From Streptomyces sp. SLBN-31 (GTDB lineage Bacteria; Actinomycetota; Actinomycetes; Streptomycetales; Streptomycetaceae): 64,000 nucleotides of DNA. The notes under the pieces were generated by a model, which did not search any database, had not been told where the DNA came from, and saw only the letters and a program-made list of their open reading frames with translations. The first letter of the stretch is position 1, and each line of letters starts with the position of its first letter. The position numbers and the translations under genes were made by a program. Location of the stretch: contig NZ_VFNC01000002.1 of assembly GCF_006715395.1 (NCBI RefSeq), positions 1,054,001 through 1,118,000 on the forward strand, in the 5' to 3' direction. Of this stretch, positions 48,837-64,000 are shown one piece after another.

Positions 48837-49693
48837 ACGGCGTTCGCGTTCCTCTCGGCTGCCTCGACGACGTTGGCGAGCAACATCGCGCGGGTCATGG
48901 GGCCCACGCCCCCGGGCATCGGCGCGACCCATCCGGCGACCGTGGCGGCCTCCGGGTGCACGTCGCCGACCAGCCCGTGTGCGGTGCGGGTGATACCGAC
49001 GTCCAGGACGGCCGCGCCGGGGCGCAGCATGTCCTTGGTGATCAGTCCGGGCGATCCGGCGGCCGCGACGACGATGTCCGCCTCGCGGACGTGCCACGCC
49101 AGGCCCTTGGTGCCGGTGTGGCAGAGGGTGACGGTGGCGTTGTCGGAGCGGCGGGTCAGGAGCAGGCCGATGGGGCGTCCGACGGTGATGCCGCGTCCGA
49201 TCACGCAGACCCGCGCCCCGGCGAGGGGCACCTCGTGGCGGCGCAGCAGTTCGACGATGCCGCGCGGGGTGCACGGCAGCGGCGCCTCGCTGCCCAGCAC
49301 GAGCCGGCCGAGGTTGACCGGATGCAGTCCGTCGGCGTCCTTGGCAGGGTCCATGCGGGCCAGTACGGCGTTCGCGTCCAGGTGTGCGGGGAGCGGGAGT
49401 TGGACGATGTAGCCGGTGCACGCGGGGTCGGCGTTGAGCTCGTCGACGACGTCCTCGACCTGCCGCTGGGTCGCGTCGGCGGGCAACTCCCGCCGGATGG
49501 AGGCGATCCCGACCTGCGCACAGTCCCGGTGCTTGCCGGCCACGTAGGCGCGACTGCCGGGGTCGTCCCCGACGAGAACGGTCCCGAGCCCGGGCGGCGG
49601 CCCACCGGCGGCCGTCAACTTGGCCACCCGGTCGGCGAGTTCACGCCGGATGTCGGCGGCGGTGGCCTTGCCGTCAAGCACCTGTGCGGTCAC
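48833..49693 (-). CDS. folD: Methylene-THF dehydrogenase / methenyl-THF cyclohydrolase
   Basis: A 286-residue Fol[21 protein letters not shown] (family YVxxKxK with the catalytic Lys), [76 protein letters not shown] and [20 protein letters not shown]. It oxidises 5,10-methylene-THF produced by the demethylating oxidases to 10-formyl-THF. GTG 49693 is the start. A Streptomyces-type repeat (49730-49784) separates it from the dimethylglycine oxidase gene; folD, glyA, soxB, soxDA and soxG follow with overlaps or tiny gaps. Confidence 0.95.
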   Translation of the reverse strand: MTAQVLDGKATAADIRRELADRVAKLTAAGGPPPGLGTVLVGDDPGSRAYVAGKHRDCAQVGIASIRRELPADATQRQVEDVVDELNADPACTGYIVQLPLPAHLDANAVLARMDPAKDADGLHPVNLGRLVLGSEAPLPCTPRGIVELLRRHEVPLAGARVCVIGRGITVGRPIGLLLTRRSDNATVTLCHTGTKGLAWHVREADIVVAAAGSPGLITKDMLRPGAAVLDVGITRTAHGLVGDVHPEAATVAGWVAPMPGGVGPMTRAMLLANVVEAAERNANAV

Positions 49694-49729
49694 CGACGGT
49701 ACTTCCTTTCCTGACGAGGACTGGATGCC

Positions 49730-49784
49730 GTAAAGGGGCGCGGGGAACTGCGCGACCAGCCACAACGAACCCGCAGCCGAACAA
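49730..49784. repeat. Streptomyces-type intergenic repeat between the dimethylglycine oxidase gene and folD
   Basis: The sequence AAAGGGGCGCGGGGAACTGC, continuing GCGACCAGCCACAACG and CCCGCAGCCGAA, is a short element that, from memory, occurs between genes in many Streptomyces genomes. It includes GCGCGG...CTGCGCG complementary stretches. It differs from the element inside soxDA. Confidence 0.65.
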
Positions 49785-49809
49785 CAACCCACCGCGGCCC
49801 CATCCGACC

Positions 49810-52313
<2,504 letters not shown>

Positions 52314-52395
52314 TCAGCGTGCCTTCCGCGCATGGGGGTGTCAAGAGGTCCGTGACGTCGGAAAACGGCGCGAAACACGCCCTGAACACGGCAAT

Positions 52396-52437
52396 GCCCG
52401 GCGGGCGGTACGCAGAGCTGCGCACCGCCCGCCGGGC
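52396..52437 (-). terminator. Terminator of the betB-opu operon
   Basis: GCCCGGCGGGCGGT and its exact complement enclose a second short stem (GCAG-AG-CTGC), giving a 42-base hairpin with one interruption, 25 bases beyond the stop of the substrate-binding protein gene. Confidence 0.8.
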
Positions 52438-52462
52438 GTGTTCGACCGGCCCCGGGCCGGGC

Positions 52463-53431
52463 CTACTTGAGCCAGGCGTCCACCTTGTCCTTGTTGGCGT
52501 CGACCCACTTCTTCGCGGCCGCGTCGTCGGTCATCTTGTCCTGCGCGATGTACTTGGCGACGGTGTTCTGGTCCTCGTTCGTCCAGTTGAAGTTCTTCAC
52601 CAGGTTGTAGGCGGGACTGCCGGACTTGGCGAACTTCGTGCTGACGATCTTGTCCAGGTTGTAGACGGGGTAGTCGCAGGCGATCTTCTCCGCCACGGCG
52701 TCGCAGCCGGTCGTGTACTTGGGCAGCGACACCTTCTTCAGCGGGACCTCGGACAGGAACCACTGCGGCTCGTAGAAGTAGCCGATGACCCACTTCTTGT
52801 TCTTCTCGGCGTCCCGGAAGGACTGGATGAGCGCGGTCTCGCTGCCCGCGTACACCACCTTGAAGTTCAGCTTGAGGTTCTTCACCAGGGCGGCGTCGTT
52901 GGTGACGTAGGACGGGTCGCCGTCCAGGAGCTGGCCCTTGCCGCCCGACTCGGAGGTCTTGAAGTTCGCGGCGTACTTGTTGAGGTTCTTCCACTCGAGG
53001 ATGTCGGGGTGTGCCTTGGCCAGCCACGGCGGCACGTACCAGCCGATGATGCCCTTGTTGCCGGTCTGGCCGGCCTCCTGGGCGGTCTTCTGCTGGGTGA
53101 TGTACTTCTTCTTCAGGTCGTCGTGACCCCAGTTCTCCAGGACGGTGTCGACCTCGCCGGTGCCGAAGCCCTGCCAGGCGATCTCCTCCTTGAGGTTCTT
53201 CTTGTTCACGGTGCAGCCCAGGCTGTGCTGGGCGACGTAGGCCACGACCGCGGCGTCGGCCTCGTAGCCCACCCAGGGGTTGACCGCGAGGTTGAAGTTG
53301 CCGCACTTGCCGGAGCTGCCCGCGTTGTTCGAACCCGAGGAGGTGTCGCCGACCTTCGCGCCGCCGCAGGCGGTGAGGGTGAGGCCGAGGACGGCCAGGC
53401 CGGCCGCGCCGGCACGCCAGTGTCTTGCCAT
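52463..53431 (-). CDS. Glycine betaine/proline ABC transporter substrate-binding lipoprotein
   Basis: A 322-residue lipoprotein: signal sequence with lipobox LTACGG (Cys about residue 22), then an OpuAC-type fold, FNLAVNPWVGYEADAAVVAY, KEEIAWQGFGTGEVDTVLEN, WYVPPWLAKAHPDILEWKNL and FYEPQWFLSEVPLKKVSL. Trp and Tyr residues of this kind form the aromatic box for quaternary amines. ATG 53431 follows AAGGAG. It is the last gene of betB-ABC ATPase-permease-binding protein, ended by a strong hairpin. Confidence 0.93.
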   Translation of the reverse strand: MARHWRAGAAGLAVLGLTLTACGGAKVGDTSSGSNNAGSSGKCGNFNLAVNPWVGYEADAAVVAYVAQHSLGCTVNKKNLKEEIAWQGFGTGEVDTVLENWGHDDLKKKYITQQKTAQEAGQTGNKGIIGWYVPPWLAKAHPDILEWKNLNKYAANFKTSESGGKGQLLDGDPSYVTNDAALVKNLKLNFKVVYAGSETALIQSFRDAEKNKKWVIGYFYEPQWFLSEVPLKKVSLPKYTTGCDAVAEKIACDYPVYNLDKIVSTKFAKSGSPAYNLVKNFNWTNEDQNTVAKYIAQDKMTDDAAAKKWVDANKDKVDAWLK

Positions 53432-53444
53432 GGTGTCCTGCTCC

Positions 53445-58035
<4,591 letters not shown>

Positions 58036-58060
58036 GCGCCCAGCCCTTCAACCGAAATGC

Positions 58061-58077
58061 GTTGCGCATCGTGCACC
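58061..58077. promoter_or_regulatory. Betaine-regulon dyad, site B (betB promoter)
   Basis: GTTGC-N7-GCACC, one change from the exact form; the left half also lies in ATGCG-TTG-CGCAT. It is 26 bases upstream of betB. Confidence 0.6.
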
Positions 58078-58222
58078 GTATTGCTTGTGGTGGAACACCC
58101 TGGCGAATGTGAGGACATACGTCAAGGGGTCCGCCGATGACGATTCGGCAAGGGTCCAAAGGCCCCTTCTCTCTTGACCGAGAGTCCCGCAAGCCCGGAC
58201 TATGTTGCGTATCGCTCACTGA

Positions 58223-58239
58223 GTTGTGCAATGCGCACC
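58223..58239. promoter_or_regulatory. Betaine-regulon dyad, site C (purU promoter)
   Basis: GTTGT-N7-GCACC, two changes from the exact form, 14 bases upstream of the purU GTG. A GTTGCGTATC half-site lies 20 bases before it (58204-58213). Confidence 0.5.
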
Positions 58240-58252
58240 GACGGAGGCCGCC

Positions 58253-59134
58253 GTGTCCCCTAAGTTCCCTCGTCCGCAGTCAGGCCGCGAGTACGTCCTC
58301 ACCCTCTCCTGTCCCGACAGCGCGGGACTGGTCCATGCCGTGAGCGGCTTCCTCGTCAGGAACTCCGGCAACATCCTGGAGAGCCAGCAGTTCGACGACC
58401 GGCTCAAGGGCCGCTTCTTCATGAGGGTGCACTTCGACGTTTCCGATCCAATCGCGGATCTGGAAACCCTGCGTTACCGGTTCGGCCCGGTCGCCGAGGC
58501 CCACCGCATCTCCTGGATCATGCGGGACGCCGCCACCCCGACCCGGACGCTCATCATGGTGTCGAAGTTCGGGCACTGCCTCAACGACCTGCTCTTCCGC
58601 CGGCGCACCGGGTCCCTGAACATCGAGATCCCGGCGATCGTCTCCAACCACCGTGACTTCGAAGGGCTGGCCGAGACCTACGGCGTCCCCTTCCACCACG
58701 TCCCCGTCACCAGGGACACCAAGCCCGAGGCCGAGGCCCGCCTGATGGAGCTGGTGCGCGAGCTGGACATCGACCTGGTCGTGCTGGCCCGCTACATGCA
58801 GATCCTCTCCGACGACCTGTGCAAGCAGCTCGACGGCCGCGCCATCAACATCCACCACTCCTTCCTCCCGAGCTTCAAGGGCGCCCGCCCGTACGAGCAG
58901 GCCTACGCCCGCGGCGTGAAGCTCGTCGGCGCGACCGCGCACTATGTGACGCCGGACCTGGACGAGGGCCAGATCATCGAGCAGGACGTGGTCCGCGTCG
59001 ACCACTCCCTCGACCCCGGCGAACTGGTGACGGTCGGCCGCGACGTGGAGGCGCAGGTACTGGCGCACGCGGTGAAGTGGCACAGTGAGAGCCGCGTGAT
59101 GGTCGACGGCAACCGCACGGTCGTCTTCCGCTGA
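58253..59134 (+). CDS. purU: Formyltetrahydrofolate deformylase
   Basis: A 293-residue PurU: an N-terminal ACT domain (LTLSCPDSAGLVHAVSGFLV) and a formyl-transferase domain (IMVSKFGHCLNDLLFRRRTG, LVVLARYMQILSDDL, catalytic NIHHSFLPSFKGARPYEQAY and LDEGQIIEQDVVRVDHSLD). It hydrolyses 10-formyl-THF to formate and THF. GTG 58253 has GGAGG upstream. It is divergent from betB, which fits recycling THF loaded by dimethylglycine and sarcosine oxidation, after FolD. Confidence 0.96.
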   Translation: MSPKFPRPQSGREYVLTLSCPDSAGLVHAVSGFLVRNSGNILESQQFDDRLKGRFFMRVHFDVSDPIADLETLRYRFGPVAEAHRISWIMRDAATPTRTLIMVSKFGHCLNDLLFRRRTGSLNIEIPAIVSNHRDFEGLAETYGVPFHHVPVTRDTKPEAEARLMELVRELDIDLVVLARYMQILSDDLCKQLDGRAINIHHSFLPSFKGARPYEQAYARGVKLVGATAHYVTPDLDEGQIIEQDVVRVDHSLDPGELVTVGRDVEAQVLAHAVKWHSESRVMVDGNRTVVFR

Positions 59135-59145
59135 GGCCGCGGGGC

Positions 59146-59189
59146 CCGTCCCCTGTATACGGCGGCCACAGGCCGTATACAGGGGACGG
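59146..59189. terminator. 18-base-pair hairpin between convergent purU and the MetF-like gene
   Basis: The arm CCGTCCCCTGTATACGGC, an 8-base loop, and its exact complement. It is centred between the two 3' ends, so it can terminate both transcripts. Confidence 0.85.
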
Positions 59190-59208
59190 CGCGCGGGCGA
59201 GCGCGGCC

Positions 59209-60045
59209 TCAGCCGCCCAGCCGCTCCCGCCACGCCCGGCGCCAGCGCTCCGTCTCGGCGATCTGGTTGAAGGTGAACAGGTGCAGGCCCGCCACACCGG
59301 ACGACGGTGCGGTCAGGGCCTGATCGGCGCGCTCCAGCAGGCGCTGCGGCGCGTGACCCGCGGGAGCGGCGAACCGCAGGAACCACGACGGGTGCCTGCG
59401 CAGGAACCGCGTCGACTCCCCCACGCCGATCTTCGTCGCCATGGCCAGCAGTTTGGCCCGCTGCACGGGCCCGGCGACGCCCACGTACAGCGGCAGTGTC
59501 ACTCCCCGGCGCCGTACGCGCGCGATCCACTCCCCCAGCACCCGTGCGTCGAAGCACAGGTTGCTGACGATGTACGTGGCGTGCGCGCGCTTGTCCCACA
59601 TCGACTGGACGGTGAGGTCGTCGTGGATGAGGGGATGGCTCTCGGGGTAGCCCGTGATGCCGACCCGGGCGAAGGGCGCGCCCAGCTCGCCGAGCCTCAC
59701 CAGCACCGGCAGGGCGCCGTCGTAGGCCCCCGCCGGCGGATCGGCGTCGCCCGCCGGTACGAAGACGTCGTCGACGCCCGCCTCGCGCAGGCGCGCGACG
59801 ACCTCCTTGAGGTGGACGTCGTCCCGCAGCAGCCGCGCCGGCACGTGCGGGACCACGCGGTAGCCGTGCGCGGCCAGCCGCCCGGCCAGTTCCAGGGTCG
59901 GCTCCAGTCCCTTGACCGGCGACGCCGTGACGGTGATCACGACGTCGTGCGGGACATGCGCGAGCACCTTCTCCTCCGTCGCCGCCGCGGGCAGCACCTC
60001 GTAGCGCACGTGCTCCAGCAGCGCGCGGAGCGCTTCGCCGGCCAA
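59209..60045 (-). CDS. Atypical methylenetetrahydrofolate reductase (MetF-like)
   Basis: A 278-residue MetF-fold protein: VVITVTASPVKGLEPTLELA, YRVVPHVPARLLRDDVHLKE, DVFVPAGDADPPAGAYDGAL, FARVGITGYPESHPL and YIVSNLCFDARVLGEWIARV. The FEFFPPK signature of ordinary MetF is only YEVLPAA here, so it is a divergent branch. It probably uses 5,10-methylene-THF, giving 5-methyl-THF, or a related folate. The likely TTG start (60045) lies 4 bases after the betA stop, so it is in one transcript with choline dehydrogenase; an internal GTG is a possible alternative. Confidence 0.75.
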   Translation of the reverse strand: MAGEALRALLEHVRYEVLPAAATEEKVLAHVPHDVVITVTASPVKGLEPTLELAGRLAAHGYRVVPHVPARLLRDDVHLKEVVARLREAGVDDVFVPAGDADPPAGAYDGALPVLVRLGELGAPFARVGITGYPESHPLIHDDLTVQSMWDKRAHATYIVSNLCFDARVLGEWIARVRRRGVTLPLYVGVAGPVQRAKLLAMATKIGVGESTRFLRRHPSWFLRFAAPAGHAPQRLLERADQALTAPSSGVAGLHLFTFNQIAETERWRRAWRERLGG

Positions 60046-60048
60046 GGT

Positions 60049-61719
60049 CTACCCGGCCTGCTTCTGGGCGTCGCGGTGGCGGTAGTAGGCGGCCTTGGAG
60101 GCGGGCAGCGGCTCCTTGCCGAGGATCAGGTCGGCGGCCTTCTCGGCGACCATCATCACCGGCGCGTAGATGTTTCCGTTGGTGACGTACGGCATCACGG
60201 AGGCGTCGACGACGCGCAGGCCCTCGACGCCGTGCACCCGCATGCTGGCCGGGTCGACCACGGCCATCTCGTCGGTGCCCATCTTGCAGGTGCAGGACGG
60301 GTGCAGGGCGGTCTCGCCCTCCTTGGCTACCCAGGCGAGGATCTCCTCGTCGGTCTCCACCTTCGGGCCCGGTGAGAGCTCCCCGCCGTTGTAGGGGGCC
60401 ATCGCGGGCTGGTTGAGGATCCTGCGGGCGACCCGGATGGCCTCGACCCACTCGCGGCGGTCCTGCTCGGTGGAGAGGTAATTGAAGCGCAGCGCAGGGT
60501 GCTCGCGCGGGTCCCGGCTCCTGATCTTCACCGAGCCGATGGCGTCGGAGTACATGGGGCCCACGTGCACCTGGTACCCGTGGCCGCCGGAGGGCGAGGA
60601 GCCGTCGTAGCGGACGGCGACGGGCAGGAAGTGGAACATCAGGTTGGGGTAGTCGACGTCGTCGTTGCTGCGGGCGAAGCCGCCGGCCTCGAAGTGGTTG
60701 GTGGCGGCGGGCCCCTTGCGGAACAGCCACTGCAGGCCGATGAAGGGTGCGCGCCACTTCGCCATGTACGGCTGCATGGAGACCGGCTGCTTGCAGGCGT
60801 ACTGGACGTACACCTCCAGGTGGTCCTGCATGTTCTCGCCGACGCCCGGCAGGTCGTGGACGACGTCGATGCCGAGCGCGCTCAGCTCCTCGGCGTTGCC
60901 GACCCCGGAGAGCTGCAGGAGCTGGGGGGAGTTGATGGCGCCGCCGCACAGGATGACCTCTTTGGCGCGGACCTGCTGGGGGGCGCCCCTGCCGCGCCGG
61001 TACTCGACGCCGACGGCCCGCTTGCCCTCGAACAGGACGCGGGTGACGAGGGCGCGGGTGGTGACGGTGAGGTTGGGGCGCCTCATGACGGGCTTGAGGT
61101 AGGCCTTGGAGGCCGAGAGGCGGCGGCCGCGGTGGACGTTGCGGTCGAACTTGGCGAAGCCCTCCTGCCGGTAGCCGTTGACGTCGTCCGTGGGCGCGTA
61201 GCCGGCTTCCTCGGTGGCCTTCTGGAAGGCGGTGAACAGCGGGTTGGTGGCGGGGCCGCGCTCCAGGACGAGGGGGCCGTCGTGGCCGCGGAACTCGTCG
61301 TCCGGGTCGGCGGCGAGACAGTTCTCCATGCGCCGGAAGTAGGGCAGGCAGTGGGCGTAGTCCCATGTCTCCATCCCGGGGTCGGCGGCCCAGCGCTCGT
61401 AGTCCAGGGGGTTGCCGCGCTGGAAGATCATGCCGTTGATGCTGCTGGAACCGCCGAGCACCTTGCCGCGGGCGTGGTAGATGCGACGGCCGCCCATGTG
61501 GGGCTCGGGCTCCGACTCGTACTTCCAGTCGTAGAAACGGCTGCCGATGGGGTACGTCAGGGCCGCGGGCATGTGGATGAAGACGTCCCACGGGTAGTCG
61601 GACCGGCCCGCCTCCAGGACCAGCACCTTGTTCGCCGGGTCCGCGGAGAGCCGGTTGGCCAGTGCACTGCCGGCCGAACCGCCGCCGACGATGACGAAGT
61701 CGTATTGCAGGGGAGCCAT
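60049..61719 (-). CDS. betA: Choline dehydrogenase (GMC oxidoreductase)
   Basis: A 556-residue GMC flavoenzyme: FAD motif [60 protein letters not shown] (GMC signature 1), [20 protein letters not shown] (signature 2) and the C-terminal [19 protein letters not shown] with [20 protein letters not shown]. These match BetA, which oxidises choline to betaine aldehyde at the membrane. An exact GTTGC-N7-GCAAC dyad lies 68 bases upstream and a ROK regulator gene is divergent. Confidence 0.94.
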   Translation of the reverse strand: MAPLQYDFVIVGGGSAGSALANRLSADPANKVLVLEAGRSDYPWDVFIHMPAALTYPIGSRFYDWKYESEPEPHMGGRRIYHARGKVLGGSSSINGMIFQRGNPLDYERWAADPGMETWDYAHCLPYFRRMENCLAADPDDEFRGHDGPLVLERGPATNPLFTAFQKATEEAGYAPTDDVNGYRQEGFAKFDRNVHRGRRLSASKAYLKPVMRRPNLTVTTRALVTRVLFEGKRAVGVEYRRGRGAPQQVRAKEVILCGGAINSPQLLQLSGVGNAEELSALGIDVVHDLPGVGENMQDHLEVYVQYACKQPVSMQPYMAKWRAPFIGLQWLFRKGPAATNHFEAGGFARSNDDVDYPNLMFHFLPVAVRYDGSSPSGGHGYQVHVGPMYSDAIGSVKIRSRDPREHPALRFNYLSTEQDRREWVEAIRVARRILNQPAMAPYNGGELSPGPKVETDEEILAWVAKEGETALHPSCTCKMGTDEMAVVDPASMRVHGVEGLRVVDASVMPYVTNGNIYAPVMMVAEKAADLILGKEPLPASKAAYYRHRDAQKQAG

Positions 61720-61786
61720 GGTGCCTCGTCTCCTCGCGCCGTAGATACGCGAGGCATGCTAATACCGGTATCGCTATACGCACTAG

Positions 61787-61803
61787 GTTGCGACCCACGC
61801 AAC
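61787..61803. promoter_or_regulatory. Betaine-regulon dyad, site D (betA promoter)
   Basis: GTTGC-N7-GCAAC, an exact match to the form at 52278-52294, 68 bases upstream of the betA ATG. Confidence 0.7.
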
Positions 61804-61892
61804 TTGACGGCGCCGAGCCGGCGAAACGATCTCCACCCCGACACCGGCCCCGCACCCAGGGGTGGGGGCTTATGCTTACGGCCACGGCGGTC

Positions 61893-61920
61893 AACCCGGC
61901 AGGTCCGGGTTTTTCAACCC
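61893..61920 (+). promoter_or_regulatory. Two competing hairpins in the ROK leader
   Basis: AACCCGG-CAGGT-CCGGGTT followed by TTT (61893-61914) looks like an intrinsic terminator; GGGTT-TTTC-AACCC (61907-61920) uses part of the same bases. They cannot form together, which resembles an attenuation switch, though chance is possible. Confidence 0.4.
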
Positions 61921-62036
61921 TTTCCCAATCCCTTGTCGAAAGTCCCCCGCAGGCCATAGCCTTGCGCCGCGCCGGTGCTGGTGTTCACTGCCGACCCGGC
62001 CGGGACCGGCCTGGGAAGGGATGGGGACGAACGTCA

Positions 62037-63293
62037 GTGAAGACTCCAGTGAAGCGCACATCGCGTGACATCCGTACCGCGAACCGCTACGAGGTGCTGC
62101 GCCAGATCATCGCCGAGTCTCCCACCTCCCGGCAGGAGCTCGCGGCCGCCACCGGCCTGAGCCTGGCCACGGTCGCCACGCTCGTCGGCGAACTCCTCGA
62201 CCTGCGGATGATCACCGAGGTCGGCTTCGAGGACTCGGCCGGGGGCCGCCCCCGCGGCCTGGTGGCCGTCAACGCGTCGGGGGGCGCGTTGATCGGCGTC
62301 GACATCGCCGAGACCTACGTCCGCGTCGAGCTCTTCGACCTCGGACTGAACGTCCTGGCCCGCGCCATGGAGGAGATGCGGCCCGGCGAGAACCGGCCCG
62401 AGCAGGTCGTCGGCCATGTCGCAGCGGCCGTCGGCGCCGTGGTCACCCAGGCCGGTGTGGAGGGCGCCCGGGTGCTGGGCGTCGGGGTGAGCGTGCCCGG
62501 CCAGGTGGACCGCGCGACGGGCATCTCGGAGTACGCGCCCAACTGGGACTGGCACGACGTGCCGCTGCTCGACCTGCTCTCCGAGGTCATCGCCTATCCC
62601 CTCTACCTGGACAACCCGCTGCGCGCCTGCGCGGTGGCCGAGCTGTGGTTCGGGGCCGCGCGCGGGCGCAGGGACGCCGTGGTGGTGAACCTCGGCACCG
62701 GGGTGGGCGCCGGCCTGATCCTGGACGGCGCGCTGCACCGGGGAGTGAGCAACAGCGCCGGCGAGTGGGGGCACAACACGATCGTCCTGGACGGCAGGCT
62801 GTGCCACTGCGGCAACCACGGCTGCGTGGAGACGTATGTCGGGGCCCCCGGAATCATGCTGAACCTGCGCGAACTCAGCCCGCGCAGCACGCTGTTGCAC
62901 CCCGAGGACCAGACGGCCACCATCGACGCGCTCGCCGCCTCGGTCGCCGTGGCCAACCCGGTGGCCGTCAAGGTGGTGAGGGACACGGCCCGTTACCTCG
63001 GCGCGGGCATCGCCAACCTGGTCAACCTGTTCAACCCCGAAGTGGTCGTCCTGAGCAGCTGGGTCGCCAAGAAGCTGGCCGAGCCGCTGCTGGACGAGGT
63101 GCGCGCCGCCGTGGGGCGGCACGCGCTGAAGCGGCCGATGGCCGCCACCGAGATCGTCCTCTCCCCCATCCCCACCGACCCGGTGTGCCTGGGCGCGGCC
63201 ACGTTCGCGCTCGAAGGGGCCCTGCAGTCGGTGAGCCAGAGGACGGGCAGACGCACCACCCCCGCAAGGAGCCGTACCGCACCACCTTCATGA
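62037..63293 (+). CDS. ROK-family transcriptional regulator
   Basis: A 418-residue ROK repressor with an N-terminal winged helix (SRDIRTANRYEVLRQIIAES, SRQELAAATGLSLATVATLV) and a sugar-kinase-like ROK domain: LIGVDIAETYVRVELFDLGL, VVVNLGTGVGAGLILDGAL, GEWGHN and the zinc motif LCHCGNHGCVETYV. A GTG at 62037 or 62049 is the likely start; neither has a strong ribosome site. Its stop overlaps an in-frame ATG of the GH30 gene, so the regulator and a secreted glycosidase are linked; it may also control the divergent betA region. Confidence 0.88.
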   Translation: MKTPVKRTSRDIRTANRYEVLRQIIAESPTSRQELAAATGLSLATVATLVGELLDLRMITEVGFEDSAGGRPRGLVAVNASGGALIGVDIAETYVRVELFDLGLNVLARAMEEMRPGENRPEQVVGHVAAAVGAVVTQAGVEGARVLGVGVSVPGQVDRATGISEYAPNWDWHDVPLLDLLSEVIAYPLYLDNPLRACAVAELWFGAARGRRDAVVVNLGTGVGAGLILDGALHRGVSNSAGEWGHNTIVLDGRLCHCGNHGCVETYVGAPGIMLNLRELSPRSTLLHPEDQTATIDALAASVAVANPVAVKVVRDTARYLGAGIANLVNLFNPEVVVLSSWVAKKLAEPLLDEVRAAVGRHALKRPMAATEIVLSPIPTDPVCLGAATFALEGALQSVSQRTGRRTTPARSRTAPPS

Positions 63294-63310
63294 CGACGGA
63301 AGGGATGCAC

Positions 63311-64000
63311 GTGACTCACCCCCACCGCAGGAGATCGCTCCTGCTGACGGCCGCGGCCGCGCTCGCCGTCACCGGCCCCCTGATATCCGCCCCGACCGCC
63401 TCGGCCGCCACCCCCACGGCGGCCGAGGTCTCCCCCCATGCCGCGCAGACCATCGACGACATCGGCGCGTCGGGCGCCTGGTGGGTCAATGATCTCCAGC
63501 ACTTCGAGCCCGGGGTACAGGCCCGGGTGGCGAAGCTGCTGTTCTCCAAGCAGGGCCTGGCCCTGTCCTCCTACCGCTACAACATCGGCGGCGGCGGAGT
63601 CGCGGTCACCACCCCGGCCCGCGCCGCCGAGGACTTCCTGAACCCCGACGGCTCCTACGACTGGAGCAGGGACAAGGGCGGCCGGACCTTCCTCACGTAC
63701 GCCTCGGCATACGGCGTCAAGGACCTGATCGGTTTCGTCAACAGCGCACCCGCGCAGTGGACGACCAACGGGCAGAGCTGCGGCGGCCAGTTGAAGGCCG
63801 AGAACGAGGGCGACTTTGCCGAGTACGTCGCCGACGTCACCGACCACTTCGCCCGCCACGGCGTGAAGCTGGACTACATCAGCCCCTTCAACGAACCCGA
63901 CAACGACTTCGGTTCGTGCGGCCAGGAGGGCATGAAGGTCACGGTCGACCAACGCGACGACATCGTAAGGGCGTTGGGCGCCGAGCAGCGGGCCCGCAAG
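63311..64000 (+). CDS. Secreted GH30-family glycosidase, N-terminal part
   Basis: The gene runs off the right edge; 230 codons are visible. GTG 63311 follows GGAAGGG at six bases, better than the upstream ATGs. A signal peptide (RRRSLLLTAAAALAVTGPLI...TASA) leads to IDDIGASGAWWVNDLQHF, LSSYRYNIGGGGV and the acid/base region LDYISPFNEPDNDFG. These motifs fit GH30 (glucosylceramidase/endo-beta-1,6-galactanase/xylanase group). The nucleophile region is beyond the window, so the subfamily cannot be told. It is tightly linked to the ROK regulator. Confidence 0.82.
   Translation, partial: MTHPHRRRSLLLTAAAALAVTGPLISAPTASAATPTAAEVSPHAAQTIDDIGASGAWWVNDLQHFEPGVQARVAKLLFSKQGLALSSYRYNIGGGGVAVTTPARAAEDFLNPDGSYDWSRDKGGRTFLTYASAYGVKDLIGFVNSAPAQWTTNGQSCGGQLKAENEGDFAEYVADVTDHFARHGVKLDYISPFNEPDNDFGSCGQEGMKVTVDQRDDIVRALGAEQRARK

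Larger units (their letters stand above)
61720..62036. other. Divergent promoter region of betA and the ROK regulator
   Basis: 317 bases without a gene. From the betA side: an ATACCGGTAT palindrome (61762-61771), the regulon dyad (61787-61803), then a stretch leading to two overlapping hairpins (61893-61920) and a pyrimidine-rich leader before the ROK gene. Confidence 0.7.

Noticed and set aside
47580..49412. Plus-strand frames opposite glyA and folD
   Set aside because: Shadows of highly conserved genes on the minus strand.

Overview
This window is very GC-rich, its genes sit close together with many 4-bp ATGA start/stop overlaps and GTG or TTG starts, and it carries families typical of Streptomyces: an XRE/DUF397 pair, two DUF574-type methyltransferases, a SpoIIE phosphatase, RsbW-like ATPases, an LCP protein, a CebR-type box and two Streptomyces-style intergenic repeats. 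It therefore looks like a chromosomal segment of Streptomyces or a very close relative. I saw no tRNA, rRNA, CRISPR array, insertion sequence or prophage. Everything here was read by eye; no database search was run.

Layout. 1-5.8 kb: start of an HtrA-like protease (cut by the edge), FemAB/BioF2-type acetyltransferase, methyltransferase, secreted glycerophosphodiesterase, and a divergent ArsR/MFS pair around a 16-2-16 operator. 5.8-10.8 kb: LCP cell-wall ligase, a second ArsR, and a SulP / PNPOx-like / RsbW-like operon. 11-14.6 kb: GlcD-like FAD oxidase with a ThDP enzyme, then a decayed acyl-CoA dehydrogenase gene. 14.6-18.5 kb: a sulfur-handling cluster (SQR-like flavoprotein, TusE/DsrC, DsrE), divergent from OsmC, a deazaflavin-dependent nitroreductase and a SHOCT-like membrane protein. 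19-24.2 kb: a developmental-type signalling cluster (DUF574 methyltransferase, GAF-SpoIIE phosphatase, RsbW-like ATPase, XRE regulator, DUF397, second DUF574). 24.4-30 kb: flavohemoglobin, oleate hydratase, a membrane Ser/Thr kinase with a peptidoglycan-binding ectodomain, and a response regulator with a degenerate receiver. 30-37 kb: polysaccharide use (GH5 with its LacI regulator and operators, GH5-FN3-CBM2 mannanase behind a CebR-type box), TetR, secreted M19-like dipeptidase. 37-42.5 kb: class V aminotransferase, APH-like kinase, glutamate-cysteine ligase-like enzyme, MerR/methyltransferase pair.

42.5-61.7 kb is the most coherent part: choline/glycine-betaine uptake and breakdown. BetA and BetB convert choline to betaine, an Opu-type ABC transporter imports betaine, a dimethylglycine oxidase-like enzyme and heterotetrameric sarcosine oxidase remove methyl groups, and GlyA, FolD, PurU and a MetF-like protein handle the resulting glycine and one-carbon units. 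The first demethylation (betaine to dimethylglycine) is not encoded here. Four of its promoters share a 17-bp dyad, GTTGC-N7-GCAAC, which suggests one dedicated regulator. Its soxD and soxA genes are joined in frame through a Streptomyces-type intergenic repeat. The window ends with a ROK regulator and the start of a secreted GH30 glycosidase.
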